DNA of 23,673 nt from Nemertoderma westbladi. Lineage: Eukaryota; Xenacoelomorpha; Nemertodermatida; Nemertodermatidae. The DNA is taken from the NCBI GenBank assembly GCA_032718475.1, contig JAUCBJ010005674.1:32501-56173 (forward strand). The letters run 5' to 3'. How positions within the stretch are numbered: position 1 is the first letter of the stretch; every line of letters starts with the position of its first letter. Shown here piece by piece: positions 10,523 through 18,943 of this stretch. The notes beneath the pieces are model-generated. The model was not told the origin of the DNA. It ran no database searches and saw only the letters and a program-made list of their open reading frames with translations. A program made the translations under genes and the position numbers.

Positions 10523-11378
10523 TGATTCTTATTCAGTGTTCAGTGTTGATGATTCTAAGCCAGGAAGAACGGCTCTGGAATCACTTATTTTTATAACTTT
10601 ATAAGAAACATTAGTAGTCTTAGATTATAGAGCGTATAACTGTTATCAGTGCATATCTCACAACTTATCTCAATTCAGTCTTACATTATCGGTTCAACAT
10701 ATTATTATACTGCTATTTACTGTTGTTTGGTTGAATATTATTTGGAGAACACATATAAAGAACCCAAATTTCCCAATTTTCTTGATACACTACAGGTTAG
10801 AGAGACAGTTTACATACAACGATTGCGACTTACCTTATAGTGGTTTGTATTGAATATAATGCTATTTGGTAGCCACTACTTGAGTCAATTGCTATTCTCT
10901 TTATACGTGATCAAAGTCAGTGACTGTCGGCAAACCAGTGAGCAGTATTGTGCGGTACCGGTAGTGTGTATGATTGTGAGTGAGACTGATAACTAAGCAT
11001 CTCCTAAAGAATGCGTCTCATACGTGAATTCTAAGCCATATCGTTGTGTTTGGTGTAAGTCATAACTTTGTTTACATAGATAGAGCGCCACGTCCTAAAG
11101 GAACTGCTAATATTTCCCGAAAGTGAATAATATTTGCCAGAGATTATATATTAGTGATCAATCGAATAATACAAGTAGGCTTCACTGCAATAAATCTAAG
11201 CATACGAATCCAGTCTCCCGGGTGTAACCATCGGGTGAATGAACGCGCATAGGCTGGCTTCGGCTAATGTTGTGTTTATTTTGTATTAAATCTTGTTATC
11301 TTATAAAGTTAATTTACCAACTAAAGACATATAAATTTTGGCAGGTTAAACTGCTAAAGGTCTCCAAAAGCGCGTACA
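10523..11378 (+). repeat. 3' LTR
   Basis: Second copy of the LTR with one substitution (11246 C). It is followed at once by cttaatctgttcta. That flank matches ctcaatctgttcta at 15091-15104 in a paralogous stretch, which fixes the 3' boundary independently of the LTR comparison. Confidence 0.94.
11189..11194 (+). promoter_or_regulatory. candidate LTR polyadenylation signal
   Basis: AATAAA in gcaataaatctaag. The equivalent in the 5' LTR is 668-673. It lies about 190 bp before the LTR end and downstream of the TATA candidate, an order compatible with U3-R-U5. Motif match only. Confidence 0.3.
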
Positions 11379-11756
11379 CTTAATCTGTTCTAGGCTCATT
11401 CCATGAAAAGGTCAACCTCCCCACTAATTTCTAAAATTGAGATGTAGCTTTGAATTTATACTTATTTTAGGTCAAAATTTATCGTACTTCATGAATTCAG
11501 TGCTAAAAATTGTATCAACACAGGTGGTTTATCAAAGATAGTCGAATTACAAATTATGCACCTGCTCTGCACAAAATGTGAATAAAAGTGTGCAAAAGTT
11601 TCGTTTCCTGTAGGCACTTCCTATGACCAATAAATTAACATTTCTGAGCATGTACCAAATCAAAAACAAACCCGTTTTCGAATTTTTTTGGTTTTATTTA
11701 ATTTCACCAGTGTTTCATTCCTCTGTAATGAAATCGATAAAGTTAATCTTGTGATG

Positions 11757-12454
11757 TCCCATACTTTACCTCAAATAGTGAAATTTTTAGTTTATTCACA
11801 GAGATGTAACTCAGCCTAATCACCCAGTGGAATGCAAAGCACGTTTGTGTCATCGTATAAAACAATTAGTTTCATCTTCACTCCCTCAGAAATATCATGG
11901 CGGCCAATTGAAAATTGTCCCATACTTTACCATCAAAATGGCGATTATATTAGTGCACTGTATTAATGTAATATGTGAAGCCAGGAGTGTTATAATACTC
12001 TAAGGCCATAGTCGGCCGTAAGAATAGGAGTCTATATTTGAACTGAGAATCATTCCTCAGTCAAGAAATCTTTGGGTTTATGCATGTAAAGTCCCATACT
12101 TTACCAAAAAATAGTGAAATTTTTAATTTATACACAGAGAAATAGTCTAACTAAGCCCAATCACCCAGTGCAATGCAAAGCACGTTTGTGTTGCGTCATC
12201 TTAAGAAACAATTACCTGTAGTTTCATAATCTACTCCCTCAGAAACATCTTGATCACGGCCAATTGAAAATTGTCCCATACTTAACCATTATAATGGCGA
12301 TTACATTTTAGTGCACTGTATTAATGTAATATATGAAACCTGGAGGGCAGGAGTGTTAATGCTTTAGGGTGATAGTAGTGGGAAGCATAGAATTATGTAT
12401 TTGAACTAAGAATCATTCCTCAGTTAACTAATCTTTGAGTTTATGCATGTAAAG
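11757..12454 (+). repeat. tandem duplication of about 335-363 bp inside the TIR element
   Basis: Unit 1 (11757-12091) and unit 2 (12092-12454) share, in order, tcccatactttacc, aatagtgaaattttta, tcacccagtg, aatgcaaagcacgtttgtg, ctccctcagaaa, ggccaattgaaaattgtccc and gtgcactgtattaatgtaat. Differences are small indels and substitutions. Confidence 0.85.
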
Positions 12455-12548
12455 TCCCGTACTTTACAACAAATTTCAAAAAATTTAGTTTTTTAGCAGA
12501 TAAGAAGATCGGTACAGTAATTGATACATTTTCAGAAAAATGGAAAAA

Positions 12549-12622
12549 ATTTCTAAACTTTTTACAGACTACATGTGTACCACGTTTGGTTATTTTTCAT
12601 CAATGATTGGCGGACTTATTTC
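12549..12622 (+). repeat. dispersed motif of about 70 bp, copy 1
   Basis: Shares tttctaaact, acagactacatgtgtacca, gtttggtt, tttcatca and gattgg blocks with copies at 12705-12778, 17559-17630 (minus), 19830-19900 and 21165-21240 (minus). Confidence 0.65.
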
Positions 12623-12704
12623 GGATTTTATCAAAATTTTGAAACTATCGGTAACAACAGACAGACTGTCTGATATGTGACCTTTGATTCCTTAAACATC
12701 AGAT

Positions 12705-12778
12705 TCTTTCCAAACTTTTGACAGACTTCATACGTACCAAGTTTGATTTAATTTCATCTAAAAATGACCGAGTTATAC
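12705..12778 (+). repeat. dispersed motif of about 70 bp, copy 2
   Basis: A second, more diverged copy in the same TIR element: ttccaaacttttgacagact, gtaccaagtttgat, atttcatc, gaccgagttat. Confidence 0.6.
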
Positions 12779-13407
12779 AGTATTAGCGATCAAAAATTAG
12801 ACAGATGACATACAACTCCTCAAGGGCACCCATATGCTAAGACTTCGGGTCAATTTGTGGGCCGCCCCATATTTTGTATCCATATCTTGGTTGGAAATAC
12901 TTAGTTGCACTTTATTATCACTAATTATCCAGAAATTACTGTTAGGTTAAGTGTAAGAGACCATTTTGACCATAAAATTCGTACAGGTCCCGTACTTTAC
13001 TTAGCAATGTCCCATACTTTACCACACAAACCACACTGTAAAAAATTAGCAATGCAGCAATTCGTCTTATATTTATATTTTTATTTAAGCTTAATAATAC
13101 AGCTTTATCCTAAACATCAACTCAACACCGTACCTGCGCACAATTCGCTAAATTTTAGAATTGAAATCATAAAATAAAAAAAACCATTTCGTACGAATCC
13201 GTACTTTACCTTAATTGGACAAGCTGGCGTTTTCTCAAAAGTGACTAAGTTCCGCCATAAGCTTCGCGAAATCAAAGCTGATATTCGAAAGTTTAATCCA
13301 AGCACAATTTTGTGCACATATGTGCTGTGGATAACATTGTACAGGCAATCAAAGTTCAAAATTGTGTAAGAATGTCCCGTACTTTACTTTGGAATGAGCC
13401 TCTAAAT

Positions 13408-14700
13408 GATACTTTGCAGATCTGTTCCCGACCATAGACTGTGTGTTTGGGAGGACACTGATCAATCTGCAGTTCACCAGTCTGCCGCTAGGGGGCGAAA
13501 TGTCAGAAACTGAAAACCTTCTCCAATTTCGTTATTATTAACGCCTTTTAGCTGATATGTGACAGAGGTCTTCTACACCATAGGCTGTGTGATTGGGGAG
13601 GATGCTGACCAATCTGCAATTCCCCAGTCTGCCGCTAGGGGAAGAAATATCTGAAAGTGAAAACCTTATCCCATTTCTTTGTTTATATTGCTTTTTACTG
13701 ATACTTGGCAGAAGTCTACTACACCATACAGCGTGTTTGGGGAGGAGCTAGAATTAGTCTGCATTTCGCCAGTCTACCGCTAGGGGGCCAAATGTCTGAA
13801 AATGAAAACCTTATCCCATTTCGTTATTAATAATGCTTTTTTGCTGATACTTGGCAGAGGTCTACTACACCAAGACTGCGTGTTTGGGGAGGAGCTAGAA
13901 CCAGTTTGCATTTCTCCAGTCTACCGCTAGGGGGCCAAATGTCTGAAAGTGAAAACCTTATCCCATTTCGTTATTAATAATGCTTTTAGACTGACACTTG
14001 GCAGTGTCTAGGTAAGACGCCGAACAAACTGCAGTTCTCCATTTGGCCGCTAGGGGGCGAAATGTCTGAACGTGAAAACCTTATCCCATTTTGATGTTTA
14101 TAATGTTTTTAGGCTGATACTTGTCAGAGCTCTACTACATCAAAGACTGCGTGTTTGTGGAGAACAAGGACCAATTTGCAATAGCTCTGTCTGCCGCTAG
14201 GGGGCACAATGTCTGAAAGTGAAAACCTTTAAGCATGTCATTGTTTATAATGCTTTTTGGCTGATACTCGACAGAGGTCTACTACACCATAGACTGTGTG
14301 TTTGGGGAGGAGCTAGAACCAGTCTGCAATTATCCAGTCTACCGCTAGGGGGCCAAATGTCTGAAAGTAAAAACCTTATTCCATTTCGATATTAATTTGC
14401 TTTCAGGCTGACACTTGCCAGATGTGTAGAACACCATAGGGTGTGTGTCTAGGTAAGACGCCGAACAAACTGTAGTTCTCCATTCGGCCGCTAGGGGGCG
14501 AAATGTCTGAAAGTGAAAACCTTATCCCGTTTTGTTGTTTCTAATGCTTTGAGGCTGATAATTGACAGAGGTCTACTACACCATAGACTGCGTGTTTGTG
14601 GAAAACTCTGACCAATCTGCAATTTCTCAGTCTGCCGCTAGTGGGTGAAATGTCTCAAGTGAAATCCTTCTCCCATTTCGTTGTTTCTAATGCTTTTTTG
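13408..14700 (+). repeat. tandem array A of a 147-bp unit with CTCF-like cores
   Basis: Nine units, each with a + strand core CCGCTAGGGGGCG or a variant starting at 13485, 13632, 13777, 13924, 14047, 14194, 14342, 14488 and 14635. Steps are 147, 145, 147, 123, 147, 148, 146 and 147 bp. Each unit runs roughly: ctgatacttggcagaggtct, actacaccatag, tgtgtttgg, gaccaatctgcagttctcc, agtctg, the core, aaatgtctgaaagtgaaaac, cttatcccatttcgtt. The short 123-bp step coincides with a deletion that brings gtctaggtaagacgccgaac next to cttggcag. No coding frame runs through the array. Confidence 0.92.
13485..13497 (+). promoter_or_regulatory. CTCF-like core site (first and best of array A)
   Basis: CCGCTAGGGGGCG fits the published CTCF core CCGCGNGGNGGCAG / CCASYAGRKGGCR at most positions, including AG-GG-GGC. 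Seventeen bases upstream starts TGCAGTTCA, which resembles the known upstream module TGCANTNCC. Closely matching cores recur at the other array positions; weaker ones are 13632 (GGGGAAG) and 14635 (AGTGGGTG). Binding is inferred from the motif only. Confidence 0.5.
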
Positions 14701-15104
14701 CACAAGCACTAATCTGAGCTCGCGATACATCGAACGTAAGCTCTCGTCACGAGCACGTGCACTGTCGCTATCTCGAGTCTTATTTTACGTGTTTGTTTGC
14801 GTGAATGCTAATTTCGTGAATTCGGTACCAGTAGCGCGGTAGGCCTAGCAGTTCATTCTGTCACCCTACACGTTGGGTCTCGACTATTATGCTACTTTAT
14901 GATGCGCATCTACGTGATGCAGACTGCCCCGAGTACATGGACGTGAAACGTCGTTATATCGAGGCGAATTTTATGCATCATTTATGCGCTAATGCGTATT
15001 TGTGGTCAAATTGGGCTATTATTCCATAACCATTTTCAGCCAAATTTGTAAACCAGCAGGAAACTCTATAACAGCGGTTGCACCATCAGACTCAATCTGT
15101 TCTA
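14701..15104. other. CpG-rich non-array block splitting the 147-bp array
   Basis: About 400 bp unlike its surroundings: many CpG, an inverted repeat CTCGTCACGAG followed by CACGTG near 14745, and no 147-bp unit. A 46-codon frame (ATG 14889 to TAA 15027, product beginning MLLYDAHLRDADCPEYMDV) is the only open stretch of note and cannot be assigned. The right edge (15091-15104) is the paralogue of the flank between the 3' LTR and the 11393 TIR element. It may be old flanking DNA copied along with the array start. Confidence 0.45.
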
Positions 15105-16366
15105 AGTGATACTTTGCAGATCTGTTCCCGACCATAGACTGTGTGTTTGGTAGGACACTGATCAATCTGCAGTTATCCAGTCTGCCGCTAGGGGGCGAAA
15201 TGTCAGAAACTGAAAACCTTCTCCAATTTCGTTATTATTAACGCCTTTTAGCTGATATGTGACAGAGGTCTTCTACACCATAGGCTGTGTGATTGGGGAG
15301 GATGCTGACCAATCTGCAATTCCCCAGTCTGCCGCTAGGGGAAGAAATATCTGAAAGTGAAAACCTTATCCCATTTCTTTGTTTATATTGCTTTTTTACT
15401 GATACTTGGCAGAGGTCTACTGCACCATACAGCGTGTTTGGGGAGGAGCTAGAATTAGTCTGCATTTCTCCAGTCTACCGCTAGGGGGCCAAATGTCTGA
15501 AAATGAAAACCTTATCCCATTTCGTTATTAATAATGCTTTTAGGCTGACACTTGGCATATGTGTATTACACCATATGGTGTGTGTCTGTGGAGGACGCCC
15601 AACTACCCGTGGTTCTCCATTCGGCCGCTAGGGGGCGAAATATCTGAAAGTGAAAACCTTATCCCATTTCGTTGTTTATAATACTTATAGGCTGATACTT
15701 GGCAAAGGTCTACTATACCATAGGCTGCGTGTTTGTGGAGAACTCTGACCAATCTGCAATTCCTCTGTCTGCCGCTAGGGGGCGCAATGTCTGAAAGTGA
15801 AAACCTTCACCCATTTCGTTATTAATAATGCTTTTATGCTGATACTTTGCAGAGGTCTACTACACCATAGAATGCGTTTTTGTGGAGAACTCTGACCAAT
15901 CTGCAATTCCTCAGTCTGACGCTAGAGGGTGAGAATTCTGAAATTAAAACCTTCTCCAATTTCGTTGTTTCTAATGCTTTTTTTTATACTAGGTATACTA
16001 CACCATAGGCTGTGTGTTTGGGGCGGATGCTACCCAGTCTGCAGTTCTCCAGTATACTGCCAGAGGGTGCGACATGTCTGAAAAGTGAAAACATTCTCAC
16101 ATTTACTTATTAAAAATGCTTTTAGGCTGATACTTGGCAGAGGTCTACTGTACTACATCATAAGCTGCGTCTTTGGGAAGGACGTTGACCAGTCTGCAGT
16201 TCTCCAGTCCGCCACTAGGGGACGAATGGTCTGAAAGTGAAATCCTTCTCCCATTTAAATTCTTTAGAGTTTATTCTTGGCAGCGATCTAAAAGTACTGT
16301 ACAGTACCTACTAAACTAAATAAACTATAGGTTGTGTTTACGAGGATGATAACCACCTGCAGTTCT
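15105..16366 (+). repeat. tandem array B of the 147-bp unit
   Basis: Cores start at 15185, 15332, 15478, 15625, 15772, 15919 (degenerate), 16057 (degenerate) and 16212 (CCACTAGGGGACG). Steps are 147, 146, 147, 147, 147, 138 and 155 bp. The first three units are near copies of array A units 1-3 (13408-13830 against 15107-15530, offset about 1700), so array B arose at least partly by block duplication. The last unit breaks off at 16367, where the 3.6-kb repeat begins. Confidence 0.92.
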
Positions 16367-16639
16367 ACACGTTCGTGGGGCCTTCGCGCAGCACGAGGCC
16401 CAGTTATGAGATACAAATTAAAATTGTGCGACTGTATCACAAAATCAGGTTATGAGAGATTAACCAACACCACCAATTAATCAAAGAAAGGGGGACAGTA
16501 CGTGTTCACCCCTTTTAATCTGCACCCCCCCGCCCCCTCCCTTCCCACCCACCAATACATAACCGCGACATCTACCACCCACGGAAGGGTAGCACGAACT
16601 TATTTCCAAACGCACGTTCAATATGCAAAGCCAGGTGGT

Positions 16640-17098
16640 TTATAGGAATATAATCAATGCAGTACTCGTCTTCATTATAAGCCTCTTTGCGTTCGACCTG
16701 TTTTGTATTAAAATATATTTATTAAACGCAGGCTGACGCTCTTTATAATAATAATACCTAGGGATGCCAGCTTCCAGACTTTCAATCTTTACTGCCGCGC
16801 AAACCCCGCAGAGGAAGTTTTGGTTTGAGAGATCAAGCCCATCGGCAATTGGTGTTTCAATTTCGGTCCAGGAACTCTGACAATGGGAGCATTCAATCTT
16901 AGCTGTGGTCCATTCCCGTGGTTTCGGCTTCCTTTTCTTCGTCCCAATGACAGATTCTTCTGAAGACGTTCGATTCGCTTTCAGGTTATTGTTGGCGTTT
17001 GTGTTTTGAAGTTGTATTCGAGTGGACAGTCGCGCCGGTTTCGAGGTAACCATACCGACCTGTGATAAGCGTTGGTTTTGTTGAGTGTCGGTATTCAT
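16640..17098 (-). CDS. small CxxC...CxxC protein, 152 codons, unknown
   Basis: The product starts MNTDTQQNQRLSQVGM. Residues 1-80 are Ser/Thr/Asn-rich with a basic patch (GTKKRKPKPREW). Then comes a likely zinc-binding pair, IECSHCQSSW and, about 24 residues on, FLCGVC. The four Cys plus the Trp recall a reduced PHD-type finger such as those in ORF1 proteins of some non-LTR retrotransposons, but there is no clear His and no partner ORF2. A near-identical paralogue lies at 20282-20677; changes between them include G/D at 4, K/N at about 38 and V/A after CGVC. The last 21 residues (after KYILI) exist only in this copy because the paralogue has a stop there. It may be a transposon-derived or host small gene; function unknown. 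Confidence 0.45.
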   Translation of the reverse strand: MNTDTQQNQRLSQVGMVTSKPARLSTRIQLQNTNANNNLKANRTSSEESVIGTKKRKPKPREWTTAKIECSHCQSSWTEIETPIADGLDLSNQNFLCGVCAAVKIESLEAGIPRYYYYKERQPAFNKYILIQNRSNAKRLIMKTSTALIIFL

Positions 17099-17558
17099 CT
17101 TCTCTCACCTCTTCAATGTCAGATGTTGCAAATACTGATAACACGAATAACGGTATATATTTCAATACTTGTCAATAGTAATATATATAATTTAGATAAC
17201 TATTTTATATCTGTACTGTTGAGCAAACTCTACATAAATTTCAACCTGTGTATCGCCGGTAGGGCTGTTGCTGTGCAAGTGCTAGTTGCCACCGGTCAGC
17301 CGGTACCGGTAGTAGGGTGGTACCATGGCCTACTACACACAGGCCATGACAAGGACTTTGCTGTGAAATTAGCGTAGGCTGACTGGTGACTGATGAATTA
17401 TCAAATATTATATTTTCCATGAATGCAGGGTCCATATTTAAAAGAAGATGACTAGATTTTCGTAAAGAATTTAATTGAAACAGTATTTAATAATAAATAA
17501 ATTAATTATCGCTCGAGTTCCTGCAGCTTTTATTCGTGGCAGGAATGTTTGAACGCTA

Positions 17559-17630
17559 ATAAGTCGGTCAATCATGGATGAAATGGAACCAAACTTGGTA
17601 CACTTGTAGTCTTAAAAAAATTTAGAAATT
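17559..17630 (-). repeat. dispersed motif of about 70 bp, inverted copy in unit 1
   Basis: On the minus strand it reads aaatttttttaagactacaa, gtgtaccaagtttggttcca, tttcatccatgattgaccga, cttatt. It matches the copies in the 11393 TIR element. Confidence 0.65.
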
Positions 17631-17666
17631 CTACACACAGACAGACTTCTACAGTTCCCCGGTCTG

Positions 17667-17679
17667 CCGCTAGGGGGCG
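17667..17679 (+). promoter_or_regulatory. isolated CTCF-like core in unit 1
   Basis: CCGCTAGGGGGCG preceded by tacagttccccggtctg, so the upstream-module-like block and its 17-bp spacing are kept outside the 147-bp array. A weaker second core, CCGCTAGTGGGGA, lies at 17809-17821 with shortened spacing. Confidence 0.45.
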
Positions 17680-17938
17680 AATTAACAGAAACGTAAAAAT
17701 AGCTGTAATTATAGAACCAACGATCAGATTCATCTGAAATTTAGTAGTAGTTACCTAAGAGCATTGCTTAATTATAAATTCTACAGAGACTTTTACAGTT
17801 CCTGTCTGCCGCTAGTGGGGAATTGTTAGAGCTCCAGTTCAACGTGCTTAGCATGGTATAATAAACAATCAATTAATTATTTTATTCAATACAGTAATTA
17901 TAACAGTAAAATGCAATGTATTCTATTTTTTAGTGAAA

Positions 17939-18197
17939 TCAAGAGATAGGAGGGGGGTGGGACTGGACGCAAATCCCATCTTGGCGAATTAATATCCCGC
18001 CTCAATATTAATTTCTAAATTTTGGGAAAGGAGCAGGTTACAGTGGCACGTTATTTTAACCAAAACAATAAAGTAAACACAATAGAACAGGTTACAGTTT
18101 TATTTTTGAGAGTAATCAGCTGTTGTTATTTGCGTCCAATTTCCCCTGGAGAGGGATGAATTTTTATTGCGTCCAGCCCCCCCCCCCCCTATCTTGA
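17939..18197. mobile_element. MITE-like element with poly-G/poly-C inverted ends
   Basis: The left end tcaagagataggaggggggt, then gggactggacgcaaat, is mirrored at the right by attgcgtccag, a run of C, and tatcttga. This gives TIRs of about 30 bp that include the homopolymer. The interior (about 180 bp) carries gaaaggagcaggttacagtgg and has no frame. A second internal atttgcgtcca at about 18130 repeats the TIR core. The target duplication is unclear. The same element lies at about 21548-22070 in unit 2, enlarged by a nested insertion. Confidence 0.6.
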
Positions 18198-18316
18198 AAT
18201 CAAATACCAAAAATATATTTATTATATGAACAATCTATTTGGAAATTGTAAGTTCGGCCTATCTCTTTACCATAAGCTCAGTATCTTTATCTGGTGTGTT
18301 TTTATTATTTTACCAA

Positions 18317-18943
18317 TTATTTAATATGTTTGATAGAATTGAACAACACCGCCCAACACAACCAACTCTCTATCCGCCTCGAGCATCGAGAATACGAGAA
18401 ACTCGATCGAAATACCTGCTTATCCCAGTAGTATCCGTCCGTAGTCAGAGTCACCGGACCGCTGCGGTTTACTCCCGTAGAACAGTAGAATTCCCGCAGC
18501 TTCCGACCCAATTCGACAACGAATTCGCTTCACACTTTCGCGTCACAGAGAACGTAATCCAGTGCGATAACGTCTGCCCAACGTTCAACCATTTCCCCCA
18601 GGCGATCCCAGGATCCGGGCCGCCGCTAAACCCAGATCGCAATCCTCGTCGATTCGTCCAGTCGTCGACGTAAGTCAGTAAGTGGGACTCTTCCCACCGC
18701 ACTCCAAGGTGGGTGACCGGAGTGAGGCATGATGAACTTGGCAGTGGCCCGCATTACGATCTGACCGACCGCCGTATTCCCAGTGTCTGAGTGTAGTAAA
18801 TACCCAAATAGAATCGTACTGACAAACAAGCAATTCCGTAGTATTCCCCCGTTAATCACCTCTTGAAGCAACTCGGCTGCTCGGGTCCAGATACATCGGA
18901 CTGTCGGGAGCGTTTCAGACATCAGACAGTAATGGAGCGGCAT
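18317..18943 (-). pseudogene. possible decayed minus-strand coding frame, unit 1
   Basis: One minus-strand frame is protein-like across 209 codons with only two stops: a stretch ending DESTRIAIWV (TAG at 18626), a stretch with GEMVERWADVIALDYVLC (then TGA), and MGRKLREFYCSTG onward to 18317. The first stretch includes GYLLHSDTGNTAVGQIVMRA and a hydrophobic helix-like part. In unit 2 the upstream end has lost 7 bp near 23356, which shifts the start. The opposite strand is also open here, so the coding strand is uncertain. No family recognised. Confidence 0.25.
18327..18673 (+). CDS. possible small plus-strand ORF, 115 codons, unknown
   Basis: ATG at 18327 with A at -3; the frame is open further upstream only through AT-rich MITE flank with no other ATG. 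The product starts MFDRIEQHRPTQP and is Pro/Arg-rich with no domain I can name. It ends at a TAA that overlaps a GTAAGT donor-like site (cgacgtaagtcagtaagtgg). Copies lie at 22201-22604 (a 6-bp in-frame loss, one Val to Ile change) and 22780-23117 (11-bp loss shifting the end). The in-frame 6-bp loss fits coding; the 11-bp loss does not. It competes with the minus-strand reading. Confidence 0.2.

Larger units (their letters stand above)
1..11378 (+). mobile_element. BEL/Pao-type LTR retrotransposon, internally deleted
   Basis: Two direct repeats of 856 bp (2-857 and 10523-11378, constant offset 10521) flank an internal region of 9.7 kb. The class rests on the coding frame: a DUF1759-like Gag segment, three Cys/His zinc-binding clusters with the spacing usual in BEL/Pao polyproteins, an A17-type protease with DSG, and a relic of the RNase H/integrase linker. 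Reverse transcriptase and integrase cores are absent, so the copy is non-autonomous. Base 1 also matches the base before the 3' LTR (g at 10522), and the window has no 5' flank, so the target duplication cannot be read. The 3' flank begins cttaatctg. No primer-binding site or polypurine tract was recognised. The class is well supported; the exact termini are inferred from TG...CA. Confidence 0.9.
11757..13388 (+). repeat. nine same-strand copies of TCCCRTACTTTACC-type motif
   Basis: Copies start at 11757, 11918, 12092, 12274, 12455, 12988, 13010, 13198 and 13375. Most match TCCC(A/G)TACTTTAC; 12274 has TTAACC and 13198 lacks one C. I noticed none in the opposite orientation. The last copy sits just inside the right TIR. 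Such repeats can be transposase-binding sites, which is inference here. Confidence 0.8.
11393..13400. mobile_element. 2.0-kb terminal-inverted-repeat DNA element, non-coding
   Basis: The left end GGCTCATTCCA (11393-11403) is the exact reverse complement of 13390-13400. TCTA is duplicated on both sides (11389-11392 and 13401-13404). The related sequence at 15091-15110 (ctgttctaagtgatact) shows the same flanks joined without the insert, confirming both ends. The interior has no transposase-like frame (the longest is about 90 codons, with no motif), so it would be a non-autonomous element. TIRs starting GG and a TNA-like duplication recall PIF/Harbinger, but 4-bp duplications also occur elsewhere, so the superfamily is open. 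Confidence 0.75.

Noticed and set aside
12905-13359. Frames of 80-90 codons inside the 11393 TIR element as transposase fragments
   Set aside because: No DDE/D, helix-turn-helix or zinc-finger pattern; AT-rich chance composition.
15238-15484. Open frames on both strands within array B
   Set aside because: They span 147-bp units (a multiple of 3), which keeps frames open by repetition; there is no protein motif and they are not kept in array A to the same extent.
13408-16300. CRISPR-like array
   Set aside because: Units are continuous 147-bp tandem repeats with no unique spacers, in animal-type DNA.
16368-16402. Helitron 3' end on the minus strand (GC-rich hairpin near one boundary)
   Set aside because: The stem is only 6 bp with a 12-base loop, and the boundary does not end in CTRR; it is better explained as one arm of the inverted-repeat element at 19793-19976.
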